Source: Gammaproteobacteria bacterium
GTDB lineage: Bacteria; Pseudomonadota; Gammaproteobacteria; Enterobacterales; Kangiellaceae
NCBI GenBank assembly: GCA_029880585.1
Contig: JAOUOC010000007.1
Location: 1 to 35,680 of the forward strand
Direction: 5' to 3'
DNA length: 35,680 nucleotides
The notes beneath the pieces were generated by a model. The model did no database searches, was not told where the DNA came from, and saw only the letters and a program-made list of their open reading frames with translations. Position 1 is the first letter of the stretch. Every line of letters starts with the position of its first letter. This document shows positions 1-9,208 of the stretch, piece after piece. The position numbers and the translations under genes are program-made.

Positions 1-3000
1 CTGACTGTACCATTGAATTGCAGAAGCAATATTAGTCAGTTGAATATTACTTGGTGTATCCGGATCAATCTCTGCAACATAACTGATAATTAATCGTTGA
101 TCTGCACCAATTGCCGCTGCAGCTGACATCATAGTGAAAGTAATAGAACAATCCGGCTCTCCGAGGAAGCTGATCTGATAATCTGTATCTTGTACCAGAA
201 CAGCAGAAACAGGTGTTATTCCATCTGCTGCAAAAATTTGAGCAGTAATACCCGTTGGTGCATTGGCACACATGCCACCAGGTGTTGGATTGGGCAATTG
301 GTCTTTTACTGTTACATCCCAGGCTGGAGATGTTCCCGTATTATGTACATTAATAATAAAGGTGCCAGGCTGTCCTAATCGCAAGGTATCTGGCCCAGTT
401 TTTTCGAGAATCAGGACATCAGGTTCAATAATGGTTGTCGTATTACTCGTTCCCGACTGCCCGGGATCTTGAGTTGCACCATAGGTATAATCAGCAGTAT
501 TGGCAAATGTTAATCCATTGACGTTAACAGCAGAATCATTAACCAGTAATTGTATTTCAATGACAACTTGCTCATTAGCCGGAATATCAATACCGATATT
601 TGGATCTTCAATAATCAGATTTTTACTATCACCGGTATTAACTGGAGTCCATGGCTGACTGCCCGAAATTTTACTTACACTGACAAAACCGAGATCTGCA
701 GACAATCCATTCAAATCATCCAGAATTCTGACATTGTCCAATGGTGTGGGCGAAGGGATTGATGGAACAGTAATCTGGTAAGTGATGGTTTCACCAATCG
801 TTACTTGCGTTTGACTGGTTACCTTGCTCAAAGCGCTAGGCTGGGTAATAAGACTGGCAGTTACCGGCGCAGAGAAATAATCATTCTCAACTGGCGCGCC
901 ACTTCCATCTCTTTCATTAACATTGATACCATCCAGACCAGTCCATTTGGCAACAACACTATTGGTCAGTTGTTGTCCTGGTTGGGCCGAGGGTAAAACG
1001 TCAACCGCATAGGTTAATGTGACTGTTGCACCTTCAGGAACATCAATATCTGCTGTTCCACTGGCCAAATCCCATCTCAAGGTTTGAGCAGTTGCAACGC
1101 CATCACCCGCAATAATCGGTTCACCTATTGTATTCCCTGTACCTGTAATGCTGGCACTTCCTGCTTGATAAGCCATACCCAGAGTTAGACTGTCTTCAAT
1201 CACCAAATCAAAAGCGGATGAGAAATTAGCACCACTGTCCGAAACTAACGTCACAGTGTAAGTCAACACATCGCCTGGATTTGGTGCTATGGTAGGAGAA
1301 ACGGTTTTGTTAACATTGATAGATGGCTCAACAATATTCAATTGCGCGCTGGTTGCAGTAACCGGAACCGGTAAATCAGCATGGGTATAAGATGCTGTAT
1401 TATCAAATGATATTCCGGCATTGGCAAAACTGTTATTCGCCACTCGGGTTTGCAAAATTACAATTGCCTGTTCACCAGCCGGAATTTGAGCAATCGCCAG
1501 ATTTACACTTTGTCCGCTAGTGGTATCAGTTAAGGCAATTGGATTACCAGCCAAATCCACTGCAGAAGCTGATAAATAGGTAAGCGCATCATGAAGTTGA
1601 TCCGTTAATACCACATTGCTCAGTGCTGCACTAACGGGTGTCGAAGGAATGGTGATAGTGTAAGTAACTGTATCTCCAATGGTGACTTCATTGGTTGCAG
1701 GTACTGAGATTACCTTGCTTAATGGTGTAGCACCCACCACATTGGACAAATAAAATGAAGAGATAATGCCATCAACAAATTGTTGCCCTGAAGACGAAGG
1801 TAATGACCAATACTCGCCCAGACTTGCTGCATTATTCCAGGTTTGATTGGCGCCAAAATCAGTGTAAAAGCCTATCTGATAATCAACGACTACACACTGC
1901 CCTGCCAAAACAGGTTTGATTATTTGTATTTGTAACGTACCACCTCTGGTCGCCGGCAATGTCAGTAAATAATCGGCACCTTGTGTAGCATTGATACCAC
2001 CAATACTCACCGTTAATCCACTAATACTGACTTCATCAAATTGGGTGGCTAAAACATCACTGATCAGAACATCATAGGCTGGGGCGGCAGGTGATGCGAC
2101 ATTACAGGATTGCAACTGGAAGGCGACAGTATCATTTGCCACATCGACATTCAGTGGCGTTGCCATGGTATTGCTGACGCCATTCCCGACTTTGCTCAAG
2201 TTCGTCATAACCGGTTGCAATAGGGTGATGGTGGCTGTAGATTGTAAACGAGCAGGGTCGACCACTGTGACACCATTGACATCGAGATAAGCTAACGTTG
2301 CTGTATTGGTTAGACTTGTAGAAGGTTGTTGAGTTATTCCGGCATCGGGTAAAACTCTGGCAACATATTCAATCACAATTGAATCATTTGGCGTACCATC
2401 ATTACTCGGATTGTTGGTAACAGTGGAAAAATTCCAAGCCAGATTACCTGTGTCACCATTAGCTGGTTGGCTTGCCAAAGTATAATTAAAGACAGAAGCC
2501 CCTGAAGCTGGCGTAATGGCAACCAATGAATCAAATGCCATACCAGCAGGCAATACATCCGTCACAGCTACTGATTCAGTGACACCTTCTCCCAAACTGA
2601 GAGCCAAACGATACGTCACTGTATCCCCAATTCGAACAGTAGAATCATTGGCTGTACTACCATCTGTGATCCAGCTGTCAGACACTACCGATTTAACAAG
2701 TGAATTGTTATCAACGCTCGTCAATGTGACGGATATTGCGGTAACACAATAATCATCAGGTGCTGTAATTGTAGGGCAACCTGTTCCATCTCTTTCAGAT
2801 GCAGTTGCGAAATCTAATGAACGCCAATCCACATGGGCAGTATTGTTAAAACTGACGGCCGTACTGGTATTAACCACTGCCTGATAGGTTAACACTAACG
2901 TTGATCCCGCCGGTAAATCTAATGACAGGTCACCATTGCCCTGTCCCCAGATTATTTCTCCAGTCGGTTCTATCAGTGGGATATCAATAAAACCTGCAAC

Positions 3001-4650
3001 AGGAGCTCCATCTATCTGTGCTGTTGGCGTAAAAGCTGAATTTAAATCCAGATAAGGTGAAAAAGTGTCAAAAACATTGATGTTAAACGCTGTTGAATCA
3101 CCATTATTGGTCAGGCTAATCTGGTACTCAATAATGCTACCGCCACTTATAGGTGCAGGGGTAATGACTGTAGCAGTTTTGCTCGCCACTAATTCTGCTT
3201 CTACCAAAGTCATGCTGGCTGGCAAGCTATCTACGACATTAACCTGTGAAGACGCCAAACCATTAGTTCGGTTAAAGGTGTAAGAAACCAGATTATCAAA
3301 TACATCACCACGATTATTATTGCTGGTGTTTTGTACTTCCACAGTCATATCGATGACAATTTGCCCGCCAGCAACGATATCTATTCCCGTAGCAATATCT
3401 TCCAATATAACATTGGTTGAAGTGCCGGTATTGGTTAAACTCCAACTACCACCAGATACAACAGATGCGGATACAAAGTTTATATCCGTTGCCGATGCTG
3501 CCAAATTATCACGGATTTTCACATCATAAAGCGGGAAATTGATGGGTGTTTCCGGAATCGTAATTTGATAAACAACCTGTTCACCAATAGTTGCAGTAGT
3601 CTGGGTAGCCGTCTTTAAAGCAGGACTTGGCGTCTGAATATTGATTACCGTTGGATCAGAGGCTTCTCCTGGTGCTGATGTGCCGTTAACAAAGGGATCG
3701 TCACTGATGGTTGATACGGTATCAGAAGTTAAATCAGCCTGATTGGAAACCGTATCACCATTGACCAGACTCGAAGCAAGATTAATTTTAAATTCGACAA
3801 TAATTTCACCATAACTGGTCAAATTTAATGGCGATCCATTACCATATAAATGAAACTCGCCAGTTATATTGTTAAAGGTGTAGGTTGTCCCCGGTGGCAA
3901 ACTCACCATAGCAAAAGTATTGGTATCAAAAAATGCAGGATTAAGGGTGTCGGTAATATTGATATTAGTAAACAGGGTATCAATATTGTAAAGTCGTAAT
4001 CGGTACTGAATGGTATCGCCTGGAGCACCAAAGGTTGCAGGATACTGGGTAGTGGTTAAATTGTTGGCTGTTTTTTGAAAAAAGTATCCTGTTAAACCGG
4101 TTGTCAATAAATGGCTATCTTCATGATCACTGATTGTTGTGGTTCCATCTGTCAGGGTTCGGGCGTATGTTCTACGACTATATGTAGCGCCGACAGGCGG
4201 TTCATCAGCACTAAACCATTGAGTTGCACCCGCCACATTGATTAAATCAACACCATCTCCTGTATCCGTCGGCAGTGCATCCAGTTCGCTGGTATAAGTT
4301 ATGATCAAGTGCTCAGATGGACCAATCACCGCTGCACTGGATAGCATGGTAAACTGAAGTTCGCAGGTTGGAGAACCTGAGTAAGTAATGGTGTAATCTA
4401 TACCCGGAAGCAAACTGCCCGCCAGAGGTGTTACGCCATCAGCGGCAAACATCTGCGCCGTTACTGAGGCGGTTGGATCAAAATCACACATCCCTGCCGT
4501 AGGCGTATCAGGTAACAAATCGAGAATGGTGACATCCCATGCGTCACTACCACCAACATTTTGCACATCAATGGTAAAGTCAGCAGAAATGCCAAGATTT
4601 AATGTTGTGGCCGGACTGGTTTTTGTCACAATCAGATCAGGCTCAGCAAT
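1..4650 (-). repeat. Degenerate internal protein repeats of the giant exported protein
   Basis: The clearest pair of homologous units lies about 4.2 kb apart. One unit (about 4650-4200) runs from EPDLIVTKTSP through DAWDVTILDLLP and GMCDFDPT to ITYSGSPTCELQFTM. The other (about 430-1) runs from EPDVLILEKTGP through PAWDVTVKDQLP and GMCANAPT to ISFLGEPDCSITFTM. Between them are further units with a TIGxxVxYxITIPxTP core, near 3560, 1670 and 790 among others. Repeats are visible at protein level; the DNA has diverged, so they are old duplications rather than recent tandem copies. Confidence 0.75.
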
Positions 4651-5565
4651 TAAAAGTGGTGCTGAAATACCCCACTCACCAGGCAATTCGGTAAATTGTT
4701 CATCTGGTTGAATTATGCCATCTTCATCAATATCAATGTCCCTGTCAAACCACCATTGAGCGGTATTGAAAAATGAAAGTCCTGCTACGTTGGTTACTAC
4801 ATCATTGAGTACCAGCGTTAATTCAACAATGATCTGCTCGCCGGGATTGATAATTGACAAGGGTTTGTAACAAAGGCTGGTTCCAGTCCATGCACCACAG
4901 ATAGATGTTGGTGTCGGTTGATCTTCAGGAACCATCACGACCGGAATACCACTTCCCTTGTAATAGGCGGTAATGCCAACAAATGATAAATCAACGCCCA
5001 TAGCTGCAATGTCATCGAATAACACAACATTACGCAATTCATTGGGCGAAGGAGATCCCAGTCCATCGTTCATATAGGGCAAGGTCAGGGTGTAAATAAA
5101 TGGCTCACCAATGGAGACACTCGTTTTGCCAACAGGATTTTGCTTGTCTATGGTTTCTGCCGGAATAAACAAATCCTGACAGTTATTACTGGAACCATAG
5201 TCAGAACCATTAACAAACCAGATCTTGTGCTCAATGTTGGCGCAAGCCATATTCCCGGTAAATACCACATTGTTAAACACAATCAAATAAATGGAAGGAT
5301 CGTTGGTTTGAAAACTGATGGTTGCCGTTAATGGATTATCAGCAGTAAAGTTTTGAAAGGTACAATCGGTATCAATACTGATTTGTGTTGGAATAGGATA
5401 TCCTGCAGCACCATCTACCACACCAAAAAAAGGGCTAGCTGAACAAAATTCACCCGCCTTTACTGAAGTTGACAAAAACAGTACAAGCAAAAATGCAATT
5501 TTGGCAAGTATCGAACCAACCATTCCAAAACTGTAATTCTTATTTTTGACTGAACTGTCCTGCAT
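1..5565 (-). CDS. Giant exported DUF11-like repeat protein, 3' end off window
   Basis: The minus-strand frame is open without a stop from the ATG at 5565 to base 1 (1855 codons). The ORF track omits it because no stop lies in the window. The start follows GAGGGG about 6 nt upstream; an ATG 4 nt earlier hits a stop after nine codons. Residues 1-38 are a signal peptide (hydrophobic ILAKIAFLLVLFLSTS, likely cut after VKA). The rest is Thr/Asn/Asp-rich, Lys/Arg-poor beta-type sequence made of degenerate repeats. Recurrent cores read like GETITYQITVPS or AEPDLIVTKTSP, followed by a D-x-LP-like turn. These are typical of DUF11/conserved-repeat and isopeptide-type domains of large surface or fimbrial proteins. 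No anchor or secretion domain is visible because the C-terminus is missing. Only 29 bp separate it from the AgmX-like gene, so it is probably the last gene of the motor operon. A surface-adhesin role is inference. Confidence 0.9.
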   Translation of the reverse strand, partial: MQDSSVKNKNYSFGMVGSILAKIAFLLVLFLSTSVKAGEFCSASPFFGVVDGAAGYPIPTQISIDTDCTFQNFTADNPLTATISFQTNDPSIYLIVFNNVVFTGNMACANIEHKIWFVNGSDYGSSNNCQDLFIPAETIDKQNPVGKTSVSIGEPFIYTLTLPYMNDGLGSPSPNELRNVVLFDDIAAMGVDLSFVGITAYYKGSGIPVVMVPEDQPTPTSICGAWTGTSLCYKPLSIINPGEQIIVELTLVLNDVVTNVAGLSFFNTAQWWFDRDIDIDEDGIIQPDEQFTELPGEWGISAPLLIAEPDLIVTKTSPATTLNLGISADFTIDVQNVGGSDAWDVTILDLLPDTPTAGMCDFDPTASVTAQMFAADGVTPLAGSLLPGIDYTITYSGSPTCELQFTMLSSAAVIGPSEHLIITYTSELDALPTDTGDGVDLINVAGATQWFSADEPPVGATYSRRTYARTLTDGTTTISDHEDSHLLTTGLTGYFFQKTANNLTTTQYPATFGAPGDTIQYRLRLYNIDTLFTNINITDTLNPAFFDTNTFAMVSLPPGTTYTFNNITGEFHLYGNGSPLNLTSYGEIIVEFKINLASSLVNGDTVSNQADLTSDTVSTISDDPFVNGTSAPGEASDPTVINIQTPSPALKTATQTTATIGEQVVYQITIPETPINFPLYDVKIRDNLAASATDINFVSASVVSGGSWSLTNTGTSTNVILEDIATGIDIVAGGQIVIDMTVEVQNTSNNNRGDVFDNLVSYTFNRTNGLASSQVNVVDSLPASMTLVEAELVASKTATVITPAPISGGSIIEYQISLTNNGDSTAFNINVFDTFSPYLDLNSAFTPTAQIDGAPVAGFIDIPLIEPTGEIIWGQGNGDLSLDLPAGSTLVLTYQAVVNTSTAVSFNNTAHVDWRSLDFATASERDGTGCPTITAPDDYCVTAISVTLTSVDNNSLVKSVVSDSWITDGSTANDSTVRIGDTVTYRLALSLGEGVTESVAVTDVLPAGMAFDSLVAITPASGASVFNYTLASQPANGDTGNLAWNFSTVTNNPSNDGTPNDSIVIEYVARVLPDAGITQQPSTSLTNTATLAYLDVNGVTVVDPARLQSTATITLLQPVMTNLSKVGNGVSNTMATPLNVDVANDTVAFQLQSCNVASPAAPAYDVLISDVLATQFDEVSISGLTVSIGGINATQGADYLLTLPATRGGTLQIQIIKPVLAGQCVVVDYQIGFYTDFGANQTWNNAASLGEYWSLPSSSGQQFVDGIISSFYLSNVVGATPLSKVISVPATNEVTIGDTVTYTITIPSTPVSAALSNVVLTDQLHDALTYLSASAVDLAGNPIALTDTTSGQSVNLAIAQIPAGEQAIVILQTRVANNSFANAGISFDNTASYTHADLPVPVTATSAQLNIVEPSINVNKTVSPTIAPNPGDVLTYTVTLVSDSGANFSSAFDLVIEDSLTLGMAYQAGSASITGTGNTIGEPIIAGDGVATAQTLRWDLASGTADIDVPEGATVTLTYAVDVLPSAQPGQQLTNSVVAKWTGLDGINVNERDGSGAPVENDYFSAPVTASLITQPSALSKVTSQTQVTIGETITYQITVPSIPSPTPLDNVRILDDLNGLSADLGFVSVSKISGSQPWTPVNTGDSKNLIIEDPNIGIDIPANEQVVIEIQLLVNDSAVNVNGLTFANTADYTYGATQDPGQSGTSNTTTIIEPDVLILEKTGPDTLRLGQPGTFIINVHNTGTSPAWDVTVKDQLPNPTPGGMCANAPTGITAQIFAADGITPVSAVLVQDTDYQISFLGEPDCSITFTMMSAAAAIGADQRLIISYVAEIDPDTPSNIQLTNIASAIQWYSQ

Positions 5566-5594
5566 ACATTCCCCTCAATCGTTTGGGCTTAGCG

Positions 5595-6938
5595 CTAATT
5601 GGGAGGTAAAAAGTTAAGCGGTAATGTTAATGTCATTGAGCCAACATCTTCTTTGGCTCCAAAATTAAATTTCAATACCCGTTCAATAATTTTCTGATGC
5701 AGAGAATCGGAATTCATATCACTTGAATCAATAGAGCAGGCTGACACACTACCATCAGACTCGATAGTGATTCTCAAAATAATCGTTCCCTGTAATGTAG
5801 GATCATTACGTAATTCACGATTGTAGATACGGAAAAGTGGACCTTTGTATTTTTCAAGAACCTGTAGAATATCTTCATCACTTCTTGATGGTGGCAGGCC
5901 TCCACCTACAGCGCCTTCATCGCCAATGTAATCGGTGCCAATATTACTTTCCACACGTGAAAAACTGATTCCGCTAATACCGGAAATATTGCCATCAACA
6001 CTGCGGCTGAGATTAGTGGTGTTAATACCACTAGTTCCTGTAGTGGCTTGAGTGCTAATAATTGATCGAGTCGACACAACATTTTGACCAGCATTTGACA
6101 GATTTGCCTGCGAACCCAAACGTTGGTCGATATCATTGTCCATCAAATCAGAAAACTCATTTTTTAATGCCAATAAACCGGAAGATTCAGCCTTTTTTCG
6201 AGCGTCTTTTTTCTGCTGCTCGGTAGGCTTTTGCTTACTTGAATCTGTTTTATCAGATGCTTGCTGCTGATTTTGCTCCTGTGGTTTGGGAGGTGGTGGC
6301 TTTTTCTCCTTAATCAGCTTTGCAAACCTTTCTGGCATTTCTTCCTCAACTGTCATATCTCTCTTTATTGGTTCCCATAGAGTAATCAGATAAGACAACA
6401 CTATAGTTGCAAATAGGGTAATCCATAAAATATGACGATAACGCTTCTCATCTTCCCCCTTACTGTTCCAAGGCATAACCACTTTATGGAAAGGAACAAC
6501 ATTAATCTCGCCTTCACGTTCAATAACAAAGGCATCCTTGGCTTCCTCTTCGATTTCCTCAAGTATTGATAGTTCATCTTCGAGTTCAAGAATATAACTT
6601 TTAGAATCAAACAGTTGATGACGAATAATTTCATGCTGTTCATGTAGTTTTTCAACTTTTTCATCATGATTGGCAATCGAGTTTTGAATTCGCTCTATTC
6701 TGCTCTTTGCGGCATTGGCATCCAGATCGCCCCAAAAAAGATGTGAACCTCCAGCATTTTCCAGTTCAGTTAATTTTGCAAGCAGTTCAGATAATAATTG
6801 GTATTTATCAGCCTCTCTTTCAATCTTGTCGAGTTGCTTTTCAATATCTTGTATTTTTTCATTTATTCGGCCATAGTGGTTGTATGCCGAACTCAGTTCG
6901 GTTTTGAGGTCATATTGCTGTTTCATCAACTCATTCAT
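5595..6938 (-). CDS. AgmX/PglI C-terminal domain protein (TonB-like trans-envelope protein)
   Basis: This is a 447-residue protein with TonB-type architecture. Residues 1-140 are a charged, heptad-rich coiled coil. One membrane segment lies near 169-188 (ILWITLFATIVLSYLITLW). A proline-rich stretch (KEKKPPPPKP) and a Gln/Ser/Lys-rich linker follow. The last 80 residues (IYNRELRNDPTLQGTIILRI, then a V-x-x-C segment and LPLNFLPP) match the AgmX/PglI or TonB-like C-terminal fold. A protein of this kind spans the periplasm and transmits force from an ExbB/ExbD-type motor to outer-membrane partners. The membrane segment lies in the middle, which puts a large coiled coil in the cytoplasm; TonB itself has only a short N-terminal tail there. 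It sits 3 bp after the upstream ExbD gene and 29 bp before the giant repeat gene. Confidence 0.82.
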   Translation of the reverse strand: MNELMKQQYDLKTELSSAYNHYGRINEKIQDIEKQLDKIEREADKYQLLSELLAKLTELENAGGSHLFWGDLDANAAKSRIERIQNSIANHDEKVEKLHEQHEIIRHQLFDSKSYILELEDELSILEEIEEEAKDAFVIEREGEINVVPFHKVVMPWNSKGEDEKRYRHILWITLFATIVLSYLITLWEPIKRDMTVEEEMPERFAKLIKEKKPPPPKPQEQNQQQASDKTDSSKQKPTEQQKKDARKKAESSGLLALKNEFSDLMDNDIDQRLGSQANLSNAGQNVVSTRSIISTQATTGTSGINTTNLSRSVDGNISGISGISFSRVESNIGTDYIGDEGAVGGGLPPSRSDEDILQVLEKYKGPLFRIYNRELRNDPTLQGTIILRITIESDGSVSACSIDSSDMNSDSLHQKIIERVLKFNFGAKEDVGSMTLTLPLNFLPPN

Positions 6939-6941
6939 CAG

Positions 6942-7433
6942 CTACTGCCCCTGAGATGATTTTTGAATAACAGCTAAAGAAATTTTGGCGTATCCGGCAC
7001 TGGTACAACTGGACATAATTTTCTTTAACAGACTAAACTGCGCCCTTCGATCAGCCAGAATGTTAACTTCAGGCAGCTCTTCTTCGTCGGTAACAAGCGT
7101 TCTACTTCTCTGAAGTTCCAACTCGTTTTTAATTTCCTCAATAATATTGGCCTGACGATTAACCACATCCGGCGTATCAGCAACCACCTTGCCCTGAATT
7201 AAAATATTCTCAGGTGTTACCAGAATAACCACTGTTTCCTTTGGTTTGGTTTCAACAACAGAGGCAGGCAAAGTAATCACTTTGGGATTTTGTAATGCCT
7301 CATCAGAAGCTGAGTTAGTTAACAGGAAGAAAACCAGAATAGTAAACACATCCATCAGTGATGTTAAATTCATGCCCGGCGTTTTTTTATGGTTACGCGC
7401 CATTCTCTTCATTCGACGGCTATCATGTCTCAT
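6942..7433 (-). CDS. ExbD/TolR family protein with canonical Asp
   Basis: This 163-residue proton-channel subunit has a basic cytoplasmic tail (MRHDSRRMKRMARNHKK), one transmembrane helix (GMNLTSLMDVFTILVFFLL, about 20-38) and a periplasmic domain. Asp28 in LMDVF occupies the position of the proton-carrying aspartate of ExbD and TolR. The ATG overlaps the stop of the upstream ExbD gene by 4 bp, a sign of translational coupling and equal expression. With the MotA/TolQ/ExbB subunit it should form an inner-membrane stator-type channel that powers the AgmX-like protein encoded next. Assignment to the broad family is firm; the cargo of the motor is not known from sequence. Confidence 0.9.
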   Translation of the reverse strand: MRHDSRRMKRMARNHKKTPGMNLTSLMDVFTILVFFLLTNSASDEALQNPKVITLPASVVETKPKETVVILVTPENILIQGKVVADTPDVVNRQANIIEEIKNELELQRSRTLVTDEEELPEVNILADRRAQFSLLKKIMSSCTSAGYAKISLAVIQKSSQGQ

Positions 7434-7981
7434 GGCGCATCACCTATCGAAATGTCAGGAAACAAAACTTTTCTTTCAGTTTGAGGCTCTCCACCATCTT
7501 CAGCCGCTTTTTTGATTTCGGCGCCTCTGACAGCATCCATTACGCCGACTAAATTTCGATATTCAATATCAGGTTCTAATAAAATCAAGGCATCCAGTTT
7601 GTCAGGATAACTGGCTTTAATTTTTAAAAGATGCTTGCTTAATGCGGGCAGATCATAAATCTGTTTCTCATTAATTGGTTTGGTAGGCTCCTGAACCAAA
7701 CCTTCGACATAATTTTTATTATCAATTTTGTTCATCTTGGCAATCACTTTTTGATTGCCTCTCAACTCGATAGAACCCTGACGAATAATCACTTCAATAT
7801 TCATCTGAGGCTTATCATCAGCTTCGCTGGGCGCACCGCCCTGCAGATTCAACTCTAAAATTGTAATACGAGAAAAAACCGCAGAAACCAGCAAAAATGG
7901 AACCAGCACTACCATCAAATTCAAAAAGGCAGTGATATCCAGTTCTGGAGCTTCTTTTGATCTTCCCGGACGTCGTCTCAT
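7430..7981 (-). CDS. ExbD/TolR family protein with Asn at the proton-carrier position
   Basis: This 183-residue ExbD/TolR-like subunit has a short basic tail (MRRRPGRSKEAPELD), one transmembrane helix at about 16-36 (ITAFLNLMVVLVPFLLVSAV) and a periplasmic domain. When aligned with E. coli ExbD (INVTPFIDVMLVLL), the essential Asp is replaced by Asn21 (codon AAT), and a Pro lies mid-helix. The protein is full length and its reading frame is intact, so it looks like a working, specialised partner rather than a decaying copy. It starts 5 bp after the ExbB-like gene and overlaps the Asp-bearing ExbD gene by 4 bp. It probably forms a heterodimer with that paralogue, leaving one proton site per pair; this is inference. 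Confidence 0.88.
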   Translation of the reverse strand: MRRRPGRSKEAPELDITAFLNLMVVLVPFLLVSAVFSRITILELNLQGGAPSEADDKPQMNIEVIIRQGSIELRGNQKVIAKMNKIDNKNYVEGLVQEPTKPINEKQIYDLPALSKHLLKIKASYPDKLDALILLEPDIEYRNLVGVMDAVRGAEIKKAAEDGGEPQTERKVLFPDISIGDAP

Positions 7982-7986
7982 AAAAC

Positions 7987-8733
7987 TTACTCTTGTGCTT
8001 CAGAGTTTTCTTCGTTATCGGGTTTCTTACCTGTTTTTTTTGCTGATCTGGTTGATGCAATATCTACCTTTGCGTCATTTTGACGCTTGGTAGTGAGAGA
8101 AATTATATTCAATACTTTTACCGAGGCCATCTCCAGGCTATCTACAATCTCTGCAGTTTTAGATGTCAAATAAGCGTGAACAATCAATAAAGGAATACCT
8201 GCCATCAAACCAAAAGCTGTTGTGTTCATTGCTACCGAAATACTGGCTGAAAGCAAGTCAGCCTTTTCAGCTGGGTTTGCTTTGGCAACAGCGGTAAATG
8301 CTGCTATCAAACCCATAATGGTTCCTAGCAATCCCAGCAAAGTCGAAATATTGGCTAACAATGCAACATAAGGCGTTCTTTTTTCCAGCTGAGGAATAAT
8401 TTCCATCATACCTTCTTCCATTGCAATTTCAATGTCCTCTCTTCTTCTGACTTTACCTTGACGCTCAAGCCCCAGACTCAACAGTTTGCTGATAGTTGAT
8501 TCATCATCATTCTCAACCATCTCTCTGGCTTGCTCAAAATCACCATCAGTCAATACAGGATGTATCTTTTCCCACATTCTTCTGTTGATTTTGCTTTCTT
8601 TCACCAGCTTTATGTATCGCTCTATAGCAATTGCCAAACCAAATGCGAAAACAATCAGGATTGGGTACATAAATGCCCCACCTGTTACAAAAAACGCTAC
8701 TATTGTGTCAATGACATTCGCAATCATATCCAT
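7987..8733 (-). CDS. MotA/TolQ/ExbB proton channel family protein
   Basis: The 248-residue protein has three membrane segments: about 13-33 (FFVTGGAFMYPILIVFAFGL), 122-145 (LANISTLLGLLGTIMGLIAAF) and 165-187 (VAMNTTAFGLMAGIPLLIVH). A long charged cytoplasmic loop lies between the first two. The LLGLLGTIMGLI block and the N-T-T-A-F-G-L block are hallmarks of the MotA/TolQ/ExbB family. The C-terminal 40 residues are charged and poorly ordered. GAGG lies 9 nt before the ATG. It is the first channel gene, followed within 5 bp by two ExbD-type genes. It should form the pentameric inner-membrane pore of the motor. Confidence 0.93.
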   Translation of the reverse strand: MDMIANVIDTIVAFFVTGGAFMYPILIVFAFGLAIAIERYIKLVKESKINRRMWEKIHPVLTDGDFEQAREMVENDDESTISKLLSLGLERQGKVRRREDIEIAMEEGMMEIIPQLEKRTPYVALLANISTLLGLLGTIMGLIAAFTAVAKANPAEKADLLSASISVAMNTTAFGLMAGIPLLIVHAYLTSKTAEIVDSLEMASVKVLNIISLTTKRQNDAKVDIASTRSAKKTGKKPDNEENSEAQE

Positions 8734-8773
8734 TGGATAAACCTCAAAGTTATATTTGGAACAAACACTCGAA

Positions 8774-9079
8774 TTATTTCTGCTTTTGAGTTAATTGGTA
8801 AAACTTTAACTCTCTCTCAAAAACCTGCTTTTCTATCATCTTGTTCTTATCATCATGTAACTCGGAACTCAACGCTGTCTCAACACCAACTTCAGAATCC
8901 TGCCAGGGAACAATGTACAAAGATTTTGGTGCTTCCTTGTTTCCAATGATAGTAAGTCCTGATAAGGATTTTGTCTGAGTTGGCTTGTTGTTTCCATTTT
9001 CACTGGCCACAACAAAACCACTCATTAATAGAGCAACAAAAGATAAAATCAATATAATGACTGAATAAGCTTTTTTCAT
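8774..9079 (-). CDS. Small exported protein of unknown function
   Basis: The ORF track starts this at a GTG (9112), but I prefer the ATG at 9079. From there the protein begins MKKAYSVIILILSFVALLMSG, a standard signal peptide with probable cleavage after VVA. The mature part is about 80 residues. It has a short conserved-looking block (LSGLTIIGNKEAPKSLYIVP) and a charged C-terminal helix (IEKQVFERELKFYQ). I do not recognise a named domain. It is the first gene after the hairpin at 9209-9238 and lies 40 bp upstream of the ExbB-like gene, so it is probably co-transcribed with the motor genes and acts in the periplasm. Neither candidate start has a convincing ribosome-binding site. Confidence 0.65.
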   Translation of the reverse strand: MKKAYSVIILILSFVALLMSGFVVASENGNNKPTQTKSLSGLTIIGNKEAPKSLYIVPWQDSEVGVETALSSELHDDKNKMIEKQVFERELKFYQLTQKQK

Positions 9080-9208
9080 ACTTATATAATACAAAGTAAT
9101 TACGCTAATCACCTGAAATAAAAGACAATTTTGTGAACTGTATATGATTGTAGGCTAATATTTGTGAAAGGGTTTTCAATTCAATCAAAAATATTGGTTT
9201 TTTTGAAG

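Noticed and set aside
190-5331. Short ORFs of 60-80 codons on the plus strand and one or two on minus
   Set aside because: They are out-of-frame shadows of the giant minus-strand ORF, with no ribosome-binding sites or recognisable domains.
8530-8949. Plus-strand ORF of 139 codons
   Set aside because: It is antisense to the ExbB-like gene and the small exported protein gene and has no domain or ribosome-binding site.
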